NCBI RefSeq assembly: GCF_028737325.1
Contig: NZ_JAQZCH010000002.1
Location: forward strand, 1 to 64,000
DNA length: 64,000 bases
Direction: 5' to 3'
From: Microbacterium thalli
GTDB lineage: Bacteria > Actinomycetota > Actinomycetes > Actinomycetales > Microbacteriaceae
The notes under the pieces were generated by a model. That model was not told where the DNA came from and ran no database searches. It saw only the letters and a program-made list of their open reading frames with translations. Positions 37,883 to 46,444 of the stretch are shown here, piece by piece (position 1 is the first letter of the stretch; every line of letters begins with the position of its first letter). A program made the translations under genes and the position numbers.

Positions 37883-37898
37883 CTGTGACCGGTCACAG
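37883..37898. promoter_or_regulatory. operator 2 of the galactan operon (ctgtgaccggtcacag)
   Basis: It is identical in all 16 bases to operator 1, with centres 71 bp apart. It lies upstream of the GH42 promoter and about 65 bp upstream of the regulator start, so it could serve both divergent promoters or allow looping. Confidence 0.8.
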
Positions 37899-37948
37899 CC
37901 GGGCCGCTGCGGCCCCGACGCGTGGCGTGGTGCGGGCTCGCGCGGGAG

Positions 37949-37954
37949 TAGGCT
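37949..37954 (+). promoter_or_regulatory. -10 element TAGGCT of the LacI-type gene
   Basis: TAGGCT is followed by 7 nt and GTG 37962, predicting a leaderless regulator mRNA. Confidence 0.55.
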
Positions 37955-37961
37955 CACCGAC

Positions 37962-38978
37962 GTGAACGGCACCACCGGCGCGTCGCGCAAACCGACCATT
38001 CGCGACGTCGCGGCCGCCGCGGGCGTCTCGCACGGCACGGTCTCGCGCGTCATCAACGGCGGGCATTGGGTTTCGCCCGAGGCGCGCGAGGCGGTCGACC
38101 GGGCGATCCGCGAGACCGGGTACACCGCCAACCACGCGGCCCGCAGCCTCGCCACGGGGCGCGCGAACTCCCTGGCCTTCCTGCTGACGGAGCCGCAGCA
38201 CCTGCTGTTCGCCGACCCGACCTTCGCACTCCTGCTGCGGGGGGCCACCGAGGCGCTCGCGCAGCGGTCGATGACGCTCGTCCTGATGATCGCCGACACC
38301 GCCGCCGAACGGGCCAACGTCGAGCGGTACGTCCGCGCCGGGCACGTCGACGGTGTGCTGCTGATCTCGTCGCACGAGTCCAACCCGCTGCTGGCCTCGC
38401 TCATCGCGGCGGGCGTGCCGACGGTGTGCACGGGTGTGCCGCTGGGCGACCGCGCGCACGTGCCGACGGTCTCGGTCGACGAACAGGAGTCGGCTCGGGT
38501 GATGACGCGCCACCTGCTCGCTCAGGGGCACCGGCGCATCGCCGTCATCACCGGGCCCAACGACACCCCGGGCGGCCGCTATCGCCTCGAGGGCTTCCGG
38601 GCCGAGATGGGGGAGCTGTTCGATCCCGACCTCGTCGAGCAGGACGTCTACTCGAGCGACGCCGGAGCCGCGGCCATGGGCCGCCTGCTCGAGCGCGCGC
38701 CCGACATCGAGGCGGTGTTCGCGGCATCCGACGTCATGGCCGTGGGCGCGATCGCCGCCATCCGTCGCAGTGGCCGGACGGTGCCCGACGACATCGCGGT
38801 GGCGGGATTCGACGACTCCGGCCTCGCGGCCACGCACGACCCGCCCCTGACGACCATGCGGCAGCCGTGGGGTGAGATCAGCGCGGCCATGGTCGACATG
38901 GTGCTGCAGGTCATCGCCGGGGGGGACCCGCAGCCGCTCGTGCTGCCGACGACCCTCGTGCGCCGCGAAACCGCGTGA
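37962..38978 (+). CDS. LacI-family repressor of the galactan operon
   Basis: This is a DNA-binding regulator (338 aa) with an N-terminal LacI HTH (about 11-35, TIRDVAAAAGVSHGTVSRVIN), a hinge helix (NHAARSLATG) and a periplasmic-binding-type sensor domain. It is encoded divergently from the GH42 gene, with two identical palindromes between them, so it is very likely the repressor that releases the operon when galactose or a galactooligosaccharide binds. The inducer is inferred. GTG 37962 gives a normal N-terminus; the frame open from 37869 crosses operator 2. A LacI-type regulator in the same position is also typical of gan loci in other bacteria. Confidence 0.9.
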   Translation: MNGTTGASRKPTIRDVAAAAGVSHGTVSRVINGGHWVSPEAREAVDRAIRETGYTANHAARSLATGRANSLAFLLTEPQHLLFADPTFALLLRGATEALAQRSMTLVLMIADTAAERANVERYVRAGHVDGVLLISSHESNPLLASLIAAGVPTVCTGVPLGDRAHVPTVSVDEQESARVMTRHLLAQGHRRIAVITGPNDTPGGRYRLEGFRAEMGELFDPDLVEQDVYSSDAGAAAMGRLLERAPDIEAVFAASDVMAVGAIAAIRRSGRTVPDDIAVAGFDDSGLAATHDPPLTTMRQPWGEISAAMVDMVLQVIAGGDPQPLVLPTTLVRRETA

Positions 38979-39025
38979 CGGGCGCCGGCGCTGTCATCCG
39001 GCTCCGGAGCGCCGCCGCCGCGAAC

Positions 39026-39031
39026 TAGAAT
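39026..39031 (+). promoter_or_regulatory. metG: -10 element TAGAAT of metG
   Basis: TAGAAT is followed by 6 nt and GTG 39038. It is the closest match to the TATAAT consensus among the leaderless-type promoters of the window. Confidence 0.6.
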
Positions 39032-39037
39032 CTCGGG

Positions 39038-40606
39038 GTGAGCAACGGCCGCAGTTTCTACATCACCACGCCGATCTACTACCCCAGCGATCTGCCCCAC
39101 ATCGGGCATGGGTACACGAGCGTCGCCGTCGACACGCTCGCCCGGTGGCACCGTCAGGCCGGCGACGACACCTGGATGCTGACGGGCACCGACGAGCACG
39201 GGCAGAAGATGCTGCGCGCTGCCGCCGCCAACAACGTCACGCCCCAGGAATGGGTCGACAAGCTCGTCGAGGAGTCGTGGTTCCCGCTGTTGCGCACCCT
39301 CGACGTCGCCAACGACGACTTCATCCGCACGACGCAGGAGCGTCACGAGGAGCGGGTGAAGGTCTTCGTCCAGACGCTCTTCGACCGCGGCTACATCTAC
39401 GCCGGCGAGTACGCGGCGCTGTACTGCGTAGGCTGCGAGGAGTTCAAGCCCGAGGCCGAGATCGCCGACGGCACCGGCGCGTTCGAGGGCCTCAAGGTCT
39501 GCGCCATCCACTCCAAGCCGCTCGAACTGCTGCAGGAGAAGAACTACTTCTTCAAGCTCAGCGAGTTCCAGGACCGGTTGCTCGAGCTCTACAAGAGCGT
39601 CCCGGACTTCGTGCGACCCGAATCCGCACGCAACGAGGTCGTCTCGTTCGTCCGTTCGGGCCTGAAGGACCTGTCGATCTCGCGGTCGGCGTTCGACTGG
39701 GGCATCACCGTGCCCTGGGACCCGTCGCACGTCATCTACGTCTGGGTCGACGCGCTGCTGAACTACGCCACGGCGATCGGCTACGGCACCGACCCCGACG
39801 AGTTCGCGCGGCGGTGGCCGGCCTACCACGTCGTGGGCAAGGACATCCTCCGCTTCCACGCGGTCATCTGGCCGGCCATGCTCATGGCCGCGGGCCTCGA
39901 GGTGCCGCGTGGCGTCTTCGCCCACGGGTGGCTGCTCGTCGGCGGTGAGAAGATGTCGAAGTCGAAGCTCACCGGCATCGCGCCGACCGAGATCACCGAC
40001 GTGTTCGGCTCGGACGCGTACCGCTTCTACTTCCTCTCGGCCATCGCCTTCGGGCAGGACGGGTCGTTCTCGTGGGAGGACCTGTCGGCGCGCTACCAGG
40101 CCGAGCTGGCCAACGGCTTCGGCAACCTCGCCTCCCGCACGATCGCGATGGTCGAGCGGTACTTCGCGGGGGTCGTGCCGACGCCGGTCGAGTACACCGC
40201 CGGCGACCTCGAGATCCAGCGCGTCGTCGCGGATGCCGCCACGGCGGCCGACGCGGCGATGGAGCGGTTCCGCCCCGACGAGGCGATCGCGGCGATCTGG
40301 ACGATCGTCGACGCCCTGAACGGCTACATCACCGAGAACGAGCCGTGGGCTCTCGCCAAAGACGACGCGCAGCGGGCGCGCCTGGGCACGGTGCTGTACA
40401 CCGCCGCCGAGGGGCTCCGCGCCCTCGCGGTGCTGCTCTCGCCCGTGATGCCCGCCGCGACCGGAAAGCTCTGGGATGCGCTCGGCATCGACGCCCGGCT
40501 CGCGGACCAGCGGCTGCGCGAGGCCGGACGCTGGGGCATCCTGCCCGCCGGCACCACGGTCACGGGACTGACCCCGCTGTTCCCGCGCGTCGAGCAGACC
40601 GCGTGA
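39038..40606 (+). CDS. metG: methionyl-tRNA synthetase
   Basis: This enzyme charges tRNA-Met in the cytoplasm. The class I signatures are HIGH (21-24, within YYPSDLPHIGHGY) and KMSKS (about 305-309), with an intervening zinc-knuckle region around YCVGCEEF. At 522 residues it is the short form without the C-terminal tRNA-binding domain. GTG 39038 is preceded by TAGAAT, so the mRNA is probably leaderless. tatD follows after 3 nt in the order conserved among Actinobacteria. Confidence 0.97.
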   Translation: MSNGRSFYITTPIYYPSDLPHIGHGYTSVAVDTLARWHRQAGDDTWMLTGTDEHGQKMLRAAAANNVTPQEWVDKLVEESWFPLLRTLDVANDDFIRTTQERHEERVKVFVQTLFDRGYIYAGEYAALYCVGCEEFKPEAEIADGTGAFEGLKVCAIHSKPLELLQEKNYFFKLSEFQDRLLELYKSVPDFVRPESARNEVVSFVRSGLKDLSISRSAFDWGITVPWDPSHVIYVWVDALLNYATAIGYGTDPDEFARRWPAYHVVGKDILRFHAVIWPAMLMAAGLEVPRGVFAHGWLLVGGEKMSKSKLTGIAPTEITDVFGSDAYRFYFLSAIAFGQDGSFSWEDLSARYQAELANGFGNLASRTIAMVERYFAGVVPTPVEYTAGDLEIQRVVADAATAADAAMERFRPDEAIAAIWTIVDALNGYITENEPWALAKDDAQRARLGTVLYTAAEGLRALAVLLSPVMPAATGKLWDALGIDARLADQRLREAGRWGILPAGTTVTGLTPLFPRVEQTA

Positions 40607-40609
40607 CCC

Positions 40610-41548
40610 ATGGCCGACACGCCAGTTAACGCGGATCCGGCCGACCCGACACCGGCACCTGGGGGCGAGCCGACGGACGACGTGTCGCAGTATGTGCGGC
40701 AGCGGTCGCAGGCGGCGCGGGATGTCCGCTGGCCGGAGGCGCCCGAGCCGCTGACGGTCCCGGTCTACGACAACCACACGCACCTCGAGATCGAGGACGG
40801 CGACGAGCCGCGCACGCTCGCCGAGCAGCTCGAGCTGGCGGCATCCGTGGGTGTCGTGGGGGTCGTGCAGGCCGGCGGTGACATCGAGTCGTCCCGCTGG
40901 TCGGCGTGGGCCGCCGCCTCGCACCCGCGCGTGCTCGCGGCGGTCGCGATCCACCCGAACGAGGCGCCCGTCTACGCCGCTGCCGGACGGCTGCAGGAAG
41001 CGATCGACGTCATCGACGAACTCGCCGCCCAGCCGCGCGTGCGCGCCGTCGGCGAGACGGGGCTCGACTTCTTCCGGACGGAGAGGGACGGCCTGCCTGC
41101 GCAGTTCGAGAGCTTCGAGGCCCACATCGCGCTGGCCAAGAAGCACGACGTCGCGATGCAGATCCACGACCGCGACGCCCACGACGCCGTGCTCGAGACC
41201 CTGTTGCGGGTGGGTGCGCCGGAGCGGACGGTCTTCCACTGCTTCTCGGGAGACGCCGGCATGGCCCGCGTCGCCGCCGAGCGCGGGTACTGGCTGAGCT
41301 TCGCCGGCAACGTCACCTTCAAGAACGCGCAGAACCTGCGTGACGCGCTGGCGGTGACCCCCCGCGAGCGCATCCTCGTCGAGACCGACGCGCCGTTCCT
41401 GACGCCGACGCCGCACCGCGGACGCCCCAACGCGCCGTATCTCATCCCGGTCACCCTGCGCTTCATGGCGGCGGAACTCGGTGCGGATGTCGACGAGCTC
41501 GCCGCGCAGATCGCCACGAACACCCGCGCGGTCTACGGCGAGTTCTGA
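40610..41548 (+). CDS. tatD: TatD-family metal-dependent DNase/hydrolase
   Basis: This is a cytoplasmic amidohydrolase-fold nuclease (312 aa). Metal ligands are seen in DNHTHLE, VGETGLDFF, QIHDRDAHD and VFHCFSGD, with ILVETDAPFLTP near the C-terminus. The first 45 residues are an extra polar segment before the usual start of the fold. Its start lies 3 nt after the metG stop, so the two are co-transcribed. The stop is 18 nt from that of the convergent LacI-type gene, with no terminator visible. Confidence 0.92.
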   Translation: MADTPVNADPADPTPAPGGEPTDDVSQYVRQRSQAARDVRWPEAPEPLTVPVYDNHTHLEIEDGDEPRTLAEQLELAASVGVVGVVQAGGDIESSRWSAWAAASHPRVLAAVAIHPNEAPVYAAAGRLQEAIDVIDELAAQPRVRAVGETGLDFFRTERDGLPAQFESFEAHIALAKKHDVAMQIHDRDAHDAVLETLLRVGAPERTVFHCFSGDAGMARVAAERGYWLSFAGNVTFKNAQNLRDALAVTPRERILVETDAPFLTPTPHRGRPNAPYLIPVTLRFMAAELGADVDELAAQIATNTRAVYGEF

Positions 41549-41566
41549 CCGCGTTCGGCGAGACGG

Positions 41567-42544
41567 TCAGCGGGTCGAGGAGCCGCGGATGATCTCCCAC
41601 GGCAGGTCGACGACGTCGGGCTCGACCCCATCGCGAACGGTGCTGAGCGCCTCGAACATCGCCGCGGGGGCGAGTTCGGGATGCACGCAGACGTGCGTCA
41701 CCCCCAGGCGGCTGTTGACGGCGCAGTCGGTGGTGCACAGTGCGACGAACTGCATGTCGCGGGGGATCACGAAGTCCATCTCCTCGAGCTGCAGGTAGAT
41801 GGCCGGACCTTCCTCGGCGAACGAGAAGATCGCGTCGGCACCGGCGTCGCGCAGCTCGCCGACGCGGCGGGGGAGTGACCCGTGCTCGGCATCGACGTGC
41901 GCGACCAGCGGCGTGCGCCCCCGAACCGTGCTCCACGCGCGGTACGCGCTCTCGCCGATGCGATCACGCGGGGCGCCGGCGTCGTCGACGAGGAAGCCGA
42001 TCCGCTGCGCGCCCCCGGCCTCGAGCAGCCCGAGCGCCGCGCGCACGGCCTCGTCGTAGCCCGTGCGCACGGTGATCGAGCGTTCGGTATCGACGTACAG
42101 GTCGTTCGTCGCGACCGGGATGCCGCGGATGACCGCCTCGCGCAGCAGCAGGTCGTCGGCGGCGACCTCGGCGAAGTACACGACGTCGATCTGGGCGCCG
42201 CGCAGCAGGTCGGGGCGCGAGGCGGGGAGCATCGTGACGGTGAAGCCCTGCTGGGCCGCCGCACTGACCAGCGCGCCGATGTGACGGCTGCGGTGCAGCG
42301 CGCTGCGGCGCGACAGGTCGAGCTCGATGCCCTCGGGCAGCACGAAGCCCACCGACATCGTCCGGCCGCTGCGGAGGGCGGCGGCGTATTTGTTGGGTTG
42401 ATAGCCGAGCTCGGCCGCGATCGCCTTGATGCGCTCGCGCGTCTCGAGGCGCAGACTCCCGCGGTCGTTGAGCGCCTGGCTGATGGCGGCCGTGGAGACA
42501 CCCGCGCGCAGCGCGATGTCTTTCAGGGTCACCTGCCGGGTCAT
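41567..42544 (-). CDS. LacI-family regulator coupled to hemA
   Basis: This is a LacI-type DNA-binding protein (325 aa) with HTH at about residues 5-28 (TLKDIALRAGVSTAAISQALN), a hinge (NKYAAALRSGRT) and a sugar-binding-protein-like sensor domain. Its ATG overlaps the hemA stop by ATGA, so it must share the hemA transcript. Its target is unknown: the nearest galactan operators lie about 4 kb away and belong to another LacI-type gene. It could be a stray regulator captured by the hemA operon. I see no sugar gene beside it. Confidence 0.85.
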   Translation of the reverse strand: MTRQVTLKDIALRAGVSTAAISQALNDRGSLRLETRERIKAIAAELGYQPNKYAAALRSGRTMSVGFVLPEGIELDLSRRSALHRSRHIGALVSAAAQQGFTVTMLPASRPDLLRGAQIDVVYFAEVAADDLLLREAVIRGIPVATNDLYVDTERSITVRTGYDEAVRAALGLLEAGGAQRIGFLVDDAGAPRDRIGESAYRAWSTVRGRTPLVAHVDAEHGSLPRRVGELRDAGADAIFSFAEEGPAIYLQLEEMDFVIPRDMQFVALCTTDCAVNSRLGVTHVCVHPELAPAAMFEALSTVRDGVEPDVVDLPWEIIRGSSTR

Positions 42545-43848
42545 GACCGCGCAGCTCCCGTGCCCGGGTCGCCCGGGGCCACCTCGTCGGGCGAGGTGCG
42601 GGCGGAGTCGTCGGTGCCGGGGAAGACGGTGCGGACCGCGTCGGCCCAGGCCGAACCCGAGCCGGAGGACGCGAGCGTGTGGCCCTGCGCGATGAGGCGG
42701 TGCAGCAGGACGCCCGAGAAGTGCCGCAGCGCGGCCTCGACCTGGGGAGCCTCGCCGCGCAGCCGGGCGCGGTCGATCTCGTCGTCGAGGATGTCGGTGA
42801 TGTAGCTGCGCATCGCCACGACGGACGGCGCCACCTCGTGCACCCGACGGGCGGCGGCGTGGCGGGCGGCCGCCCCGGCGACGATCTCGCGGGCCTCGCC
42901 GAGGGTCGCGAACTCGTCGATCGGGGCGTGGACGCGAATGGTCTCGAGGTCGAGCAGCTCGATGTCGGGCACGTCGCGCAGCGCGGGGTCGACGTTGCGG
43001 GGGAGCCCGAGGTCGATGATGAGCTGGGTGCGGTCGGCGCCGATCCGGCGAGCGGCATGCTCGGTCGCCGTCAGAGCGTAGGTGTCGGTCGTGGTCGTGC
43101 AGGTCACGATGACGTCGGCCGCGGCGGCCTCGGCGGCATAGTGCTCGGCGTCGACGGCGACGAGGTGCTCGCGCTGCGCGAAACGGCTGCGGCCCGAGCG
43201 CGAGTGCACGCGGACGTCCACGGCGCCCTTGTCGCGGAGCGCGGCGAGGGACGCCGCGGCGTAGCGGCCCGTGCCCACGAGGAGCACGCGCGCCGCGGAC
43301 CAGTCGGCGACGCGCGAGGAAGCCAGCTCGAGCGCGAGGCGGACGAGCGACCGGCCCGACTCGCCGATGCGGGTGCTGTTCTTCACGGCGCGGGAGGTCT
43401 CGGTGGCGCGCTGGAACAGGTGCTCGAGAGGCGCCGTCGTCAACCCGCCGCGTCGGGCGTCGTCGAGGGCGCGGCGCACCTGTCCGGCGATCTCGTCCTC
43501 GCCGACCGCGACGGAGTCGAGCCCCGAGGCGACCGAGAAGAGGTGGTGGGCGACCTTATTGCCGTGCGCGAAGTCGACGGTCTCGCGGACCGTCCGGTAG
43601 GGGAGCTCGCTCAGCTTCGCGATCTCTTCCATCGCGGCATCCATCGCCGGGATGGTGGAGGGGAAGTCCGCGTCGTCGCGCAGGTCGAAGTACGCCTCGA
43701 AGCGGTTGCAGGTGGCCAGGACGACGGCCCCCTGGATGGCCTCGTGGGCCTCTGTCAACCGGGTGCCGACTTCGTCTCCGATGACGGAGAGTCGCTCGAG
43801 AGAATCGAGCGGTGTGGAGCGCTGATGCGCGGTGAGAGCGACGAGCAC
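42541..43848 (-). CDS. hemA: glutamyl-tRNA reductase
   Basis: This is the first committed enzyme of the C5 route to heme, reducing glutamyl-tRNA to glutamate-1-semialdehyde with NADPH. The catalytic Cys47 lies in LATCNRFEAY. The conserved SVASGLDSVAVGEDEIAGQV, a Rossmann domain (VLLVGTGRYAAASL) and a C-terminal dimerisation helix follow. It has 435 residues. GTG 43848 has AGGGGG 11 nt upstream. It is divergent from hemE and the rest of the pathway. The C-terminal 40 residues are Gly/Ser/Asp-rich and probably disordered. Confidence 0.95.
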   Translation of the reverse strand: MLVALTAHQRSTPLDSLERLSVIGDEVGTRLTEAHEAIQGAVVLATCNRFEAYFDLRDDADFPSTIPAMDAAMEEIAKLSELPYRTVRETVDFAHGNKVAHHLFSVASGLDSVAVGEDEIAGQVRRALDDARRGGLTTAPLEHLFQRATETSRAVKNSTRIGESGRSLVRLALELASSRVADWSAARVLLVGTGRYAAASLAALRDKGAVDVRVHSRSGRSRFAQREHLVAVDAEHYAAEAAAADVIVTCTTTTDTYALTATEHAARRIGADRTQLIIDLGLPRNVDPALRDVPDIELLDLETIRVHAPIDEFATLGEAREIVAGAAARHAAARRVHEVAPSVVAMRSYITDILDDEIDRARLRGEAPQVEAALRHFSGVLLHRLIAQGHTLASSGSGSAWADAVRTVFPGTDDSARTSPDEVAPGDPGTGAARS

Positions 43849-43871
43849 GTGCGGAAGAACCCCCTGAGATC

Positions 43872-45035
43872 GTGACTAGTATATCGATTAACTCACTCGA
43901 GGAGATCATCATTCCGGCATCCGCCCACCCTCTCGTCGCGCACGCGACCGGCTCGAGCCGGCTCGTGCGTACCCTGCTCGGCGAACGCGTCGACAAGACC
44001 CCCGTCTGGTTCATGCGCCAGGCCGGCCGATCGCTTCCCGAGTACCGCGCGCTGCGGTCGCAGGGCAGCATGCTCGATGCCTGCCTCACCCCGGGACTGG
44101 CGAGCGAGATCACGCTGCAGCCGGTGCGGCGCCACGGCGTCGACGCCGCCATCTTCTTCAGCGACATCATCGTGCCGCTCGCGATCCTCGGGATCGAGGT
44201 CGAGATCGCCGCCGGTCGCGGTCCGGTCTTCGCGCAGCCCCTCAGCACGGCAGCCGACATCGCCCGCGCGGTCGAGATCGATCCCGCGCTCGTCCGCGAA
44301 CGCGGCGAGGCCATTGCCCGCGCGGTGCAGCTGACCACCGAGATGCTCGCCGAGGAGTCCGAGTCGCGGGGGGAGCCGCTGCCCCTCATCGGCTTCGCGG
44401 GCGCCCCGTTCACACTCGCCGCCTACCTCGTCGAGGGCGGCCCCTCGAAGGACCACCTCGCCGCGCGTCGACTCATCCACGAGGACCCCGCGGCCTGGAC
44501 CGCCCTCACCGAGTGGCTCGCGCGGGTGACGGGGGAGTTCCTCGCGCTGCAGGTCGAATCCGGTGCGAGCGCCGCGCAGCTGTTCGACTCGTGGGCCGGC
44601 GGTCTGCCGCCCGAGGACTACCGCGCCGCGGCGCTGCCCGCCTCGGCCGCATCCCTCGACGCGGTGCGTGCCCTGCCGGTCCCGGCGGGAGCGGGCATCG
44701 ACCACATCCCGCTCGTGCACTTCGGCGTCGGCACCGGCGAGATCCTCGGCGACATGGCCTCGATCGGCATCGACGCGCTCGGCGTCGACTACCGGGTGCC
44801 GCTCGACGAGGCCGCTCGTCGCGTCGGATCGCACCTGACGCTGCAGGGCAACCTCGACCCCGCGCTGCTGTTCGCCCCCGCCGAGGTGCGGGATGCGGCG
44901 ATCGAGCGCATCCTCGAGGCGGGCCGCTCGGCACGCGCCCACGTGTTCAATCTCGGCCACGGGGTGCCGATGCAGGCCGACCCCGACGCGATCAGCTCGG
45001 TCGTCCGCACCGTCCACCGCTGGCGGTCGGCATGA
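43872..45035 (+). CDS. hemE: uroporphyrinogen decarboxylase
   Basis: This enzyme decarboxylates uroporphyrinogen III to coproporphyrinogen III. The hallmark VWFMRQAGRSLPEYR, FFSDIIVPLAILGI, GFAGAPFTLAAYL and a C-terminal NLGHGV are present. The longest frame starts at GTG 43872 (387 aa), but the 13 residues from there are encoded over the putative promoter. GAGGAG at 43899-43904 stands 6 nt before ATT 43911, and another GTG occurs at 43965 just before the conserved core. The true start is therefore uncertain. The stop overlaps the next start by ATGA. Confidence 0.93.
   Translation: MTSISINSLEEIIIPASAHPLVAHATGSSRLVRTLLGERVDKTPVWFMRQAGRSLPEYRALRSQGSMLDACLTPGLASEITLQPVRRHGVDAAIFFSDIIVPLAILGIEVEIAAGRGPVFAQPLSTAADIARAVEIDPALVRERGEAIARAVQLTTEMLAEESESRGEPLPLIGFAGAPFTLAAYLVEGGPSKDHLAARRLIHEDPAAWTALTEWLARVTGEFLALQVESGASAAQLFDSWAGGLPPEDYRAAALPASAASLDAVRALPVPAGAGIDHIPLVHFGVGTGEILGDMASIGIDALGVDYRVPLDEAARRVGSHLTLQGNLDPALLFAPAEVRDAAIERILEAGRSARAHVFNLGHGVPMQADPDAISSVVRTVHRWRSA
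43878..43883 (-). promoter_or_regulatory. hemA: -10 element TATACT of hemA in the divergent hemA-hemE region
   Basis: TATACT on the minus strand would start transcription near 43871, giving a 22-nt leader with AGGGGG. The surrounding AT-rich stretch also offers TAGTAT (43877-43882) on the plus strand for hemE, so the two promoters overlap. Confidence 0.5.
43899..43904 (+). promoter_or_regulatory. hemE: GAGGAG ribosome-binding-like site inside the longest hemE frame
   Basis: This strong Shine-Dalgarno match has no ATG, GTG or TTG at the proper distance, only ATT at 43911 in the hemE frame. It may mark a non-canonical start, or it may be chance. Confidence 0.35.
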
Positions 45036-46444
45036 GCTCCGACGCCGACCTCGTCGTCATCGGCGGGGGCATCGCCGGTCTCGTCGTCGCCCTCGAAGCG
45101 GCGACCGCGGGAGCGCGGGTCGTCCTGCTCGAGTCCGACGACCAGACCGGAGGGATGCTGCGCCGCGGGCGCATCGCCGGTGTCGAGGTCGATCTCGGTG
45201 CCGAGTCGTTCGCCAAGCGCACCGACGCCGTGCCGCGACTGATCGCCGACTTCGGCCTGCCGCTCGAGGTCGTCTCGCCCCGATCCGGGCCGGCGCACCT
45301 GGTGTCGCACCGCGGTCTCGGCGCGGCCGGTCGATGGACGCGCCTGCCGCTTCCCCGCCGCACCGTCATCGGCATCCCGGCGAACCCGCTCGCCGCCGAT
45401 GTCGTCGCGATCATCGGCGAGCGCGCCGCGCAGCGGGCCGCGGCCGAGGTGCTCGCGGCGCCCATCGACCCGACGGCGTCGTTGGCCGACGTCGTCGAGG
45501 AGCGCCTGGGGGCGGGGATCGTGGCCGACCTGGTCGACCCGCTCTGCCGCAGCATCTACTCGCAGCCGGCGGCCGCCGTGCCCCTTCCCCGACTGCACCC
45601 GAAGATGTGGGCGGCGTTCGAGCGCACCGGATCACTCCTGGCTGCGGCCGCGGAGGTCGCCCCGGACGCCCCCGGTGGCACCGCCGTCGGCGGGATCGCT
45701 GGTGGCATGTGGCGCCTCGCGGAGGCCGTCGCGAGCCTCGCGACCGAGCGCGGTGCCGACATCCGCACCGGTGTCGCCGTGCGTGCGCTCGAGCCGGAGG
45801 CGAGCGGTGTCCGCGTCGACCTCGCCTCGGGCGAAGCGCTCCGCGCGGCGAAGGTCGTCGTCGCGACCGGCCCGCGCGGCGCCGCCTCGCTGCTCGGCCG
45901 CGTGACCGGCACGATGGATGCCGCCGACGTCGACGCCGCCGCATCCGCGCCCATCCAGCCCGCCATCCGCCTGCTGACCGCGGCGGTCACGGCCCCCGAC
46001 CTCGGCGCCGAGCCCGTCGGCTCCGGGGTCATCGTCGCGCCCGAGGCCCCCACCGCGGCGAAGGCTCTGACGCACATCGACGCGAAGTGGGCGTGGGCCC
46101 GCGCGGCGCTGCCGGCCGGAACGCACCTCGTGCGGCTCTCGGTGCGCGCCGACGACACCGCCGGGCTCGACTCCGCCGCGGCGATCGCGCGCGAGATCTC
46201 GCACCTCACGGGTGCCCGCGTCGACCGTGACGAGATCGGCGAGATCATCACGACCCGCTGGCGCGATGCCGTCGTGCCGGCGGAGTCCGCGGCGTGGACC
46301 GACACGGTGGCCGAGGCTGCCGCGCGCGGCATCCAAGTCACCGGAGCCGTCGCCGCCGGCACCGGACTCGCGTCGGTGATCCCGCACGCACGTGCCCTCG
46401 CGCACGACCTCCTGACCGTTTCCTCCGACCGAAAGGAGCCCTGA
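45032..46444 (+). CDS. cgoX: coproporphyrinogen III oxidase, HemY/CgoX type
   Basis: This FAD enzyme (470 aa) oxidises coproporphyrinogen III to coproporphyrin III in the actinobacterial/firmicute heme route. The FAD-binding motif VVIGGGIAGL is at 8-17, followed by LLESDDQTGG, and the C-terminal FAD contact region is near GAVAAGTGLASVIPHA. It belongs to the HemY (protoporphyrinogen oxidase) family, but its neighbours ChdC and CpfC show that the coproporphyrin-dependent route operates. ATG 45032 overlaps the hemE stop by ATGA; the frame open from 44513 lies over hemE. Confidence 0.9.
   Translation: MSSDADLVVIGGGIAGLVVALEAATAGARVVLLESDDQTGGMLRRGRIAGVEVDLGAESFAKRTDAVPRLIADFGLPLEVVSPRSGPAHLVSHRGLGAAGRWTRLPLPRRTVIGIPANPLAADVVAIIGERAAQRAAAEVLAAPIDPTASLADVVEERLGAGIVADLVDPLCRSIYSQPAAAVPLPRLHPKMWAAFERTGSLLAAAAEVAPDAPGGTAVGGIAGGMWRLAEAVASLATERGADIRTGVAVRALEPEASGVRVDLASGEALRAAKVVVATGPRGAASLLGRVTGTMDAADVDAAASAPIQPAIRLLTAAVTAPDLGAEPVGSGVIVAPEAPTAAKALTHIDAKWAWARAALPAGTHLVRLSVRADDTAGLDSAAAIAREISHLTGARVDRDEIGEIITTRWRDAVVPAESAAWTDTVAEAAARGIQVTGAVAAGTGLASVIPHARALAHDLLTVSSDRKEP

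Noticed and set aside
37812-37898. CRP/GlxR sites in the GH42-LacI gap
   Set aside because: CRP/GlxR sites have TGTGA-N6-TCACA. Here the half-sites are separated by four bases, giving a continuous palindrome typical of LacI-family sites.
38648-41416. A 922-codon open frame opposite metG and tatD
   Set aside because: It spans two convincing genes and the gap between them, and has shadow-type composition.
45032-46444. Classical protoporphyrinogen oxidase role
   Set aside because: Family membership alone would allow it, but the adjacent chdC and cpfC genes point to the coproporphyrin-dependent route.
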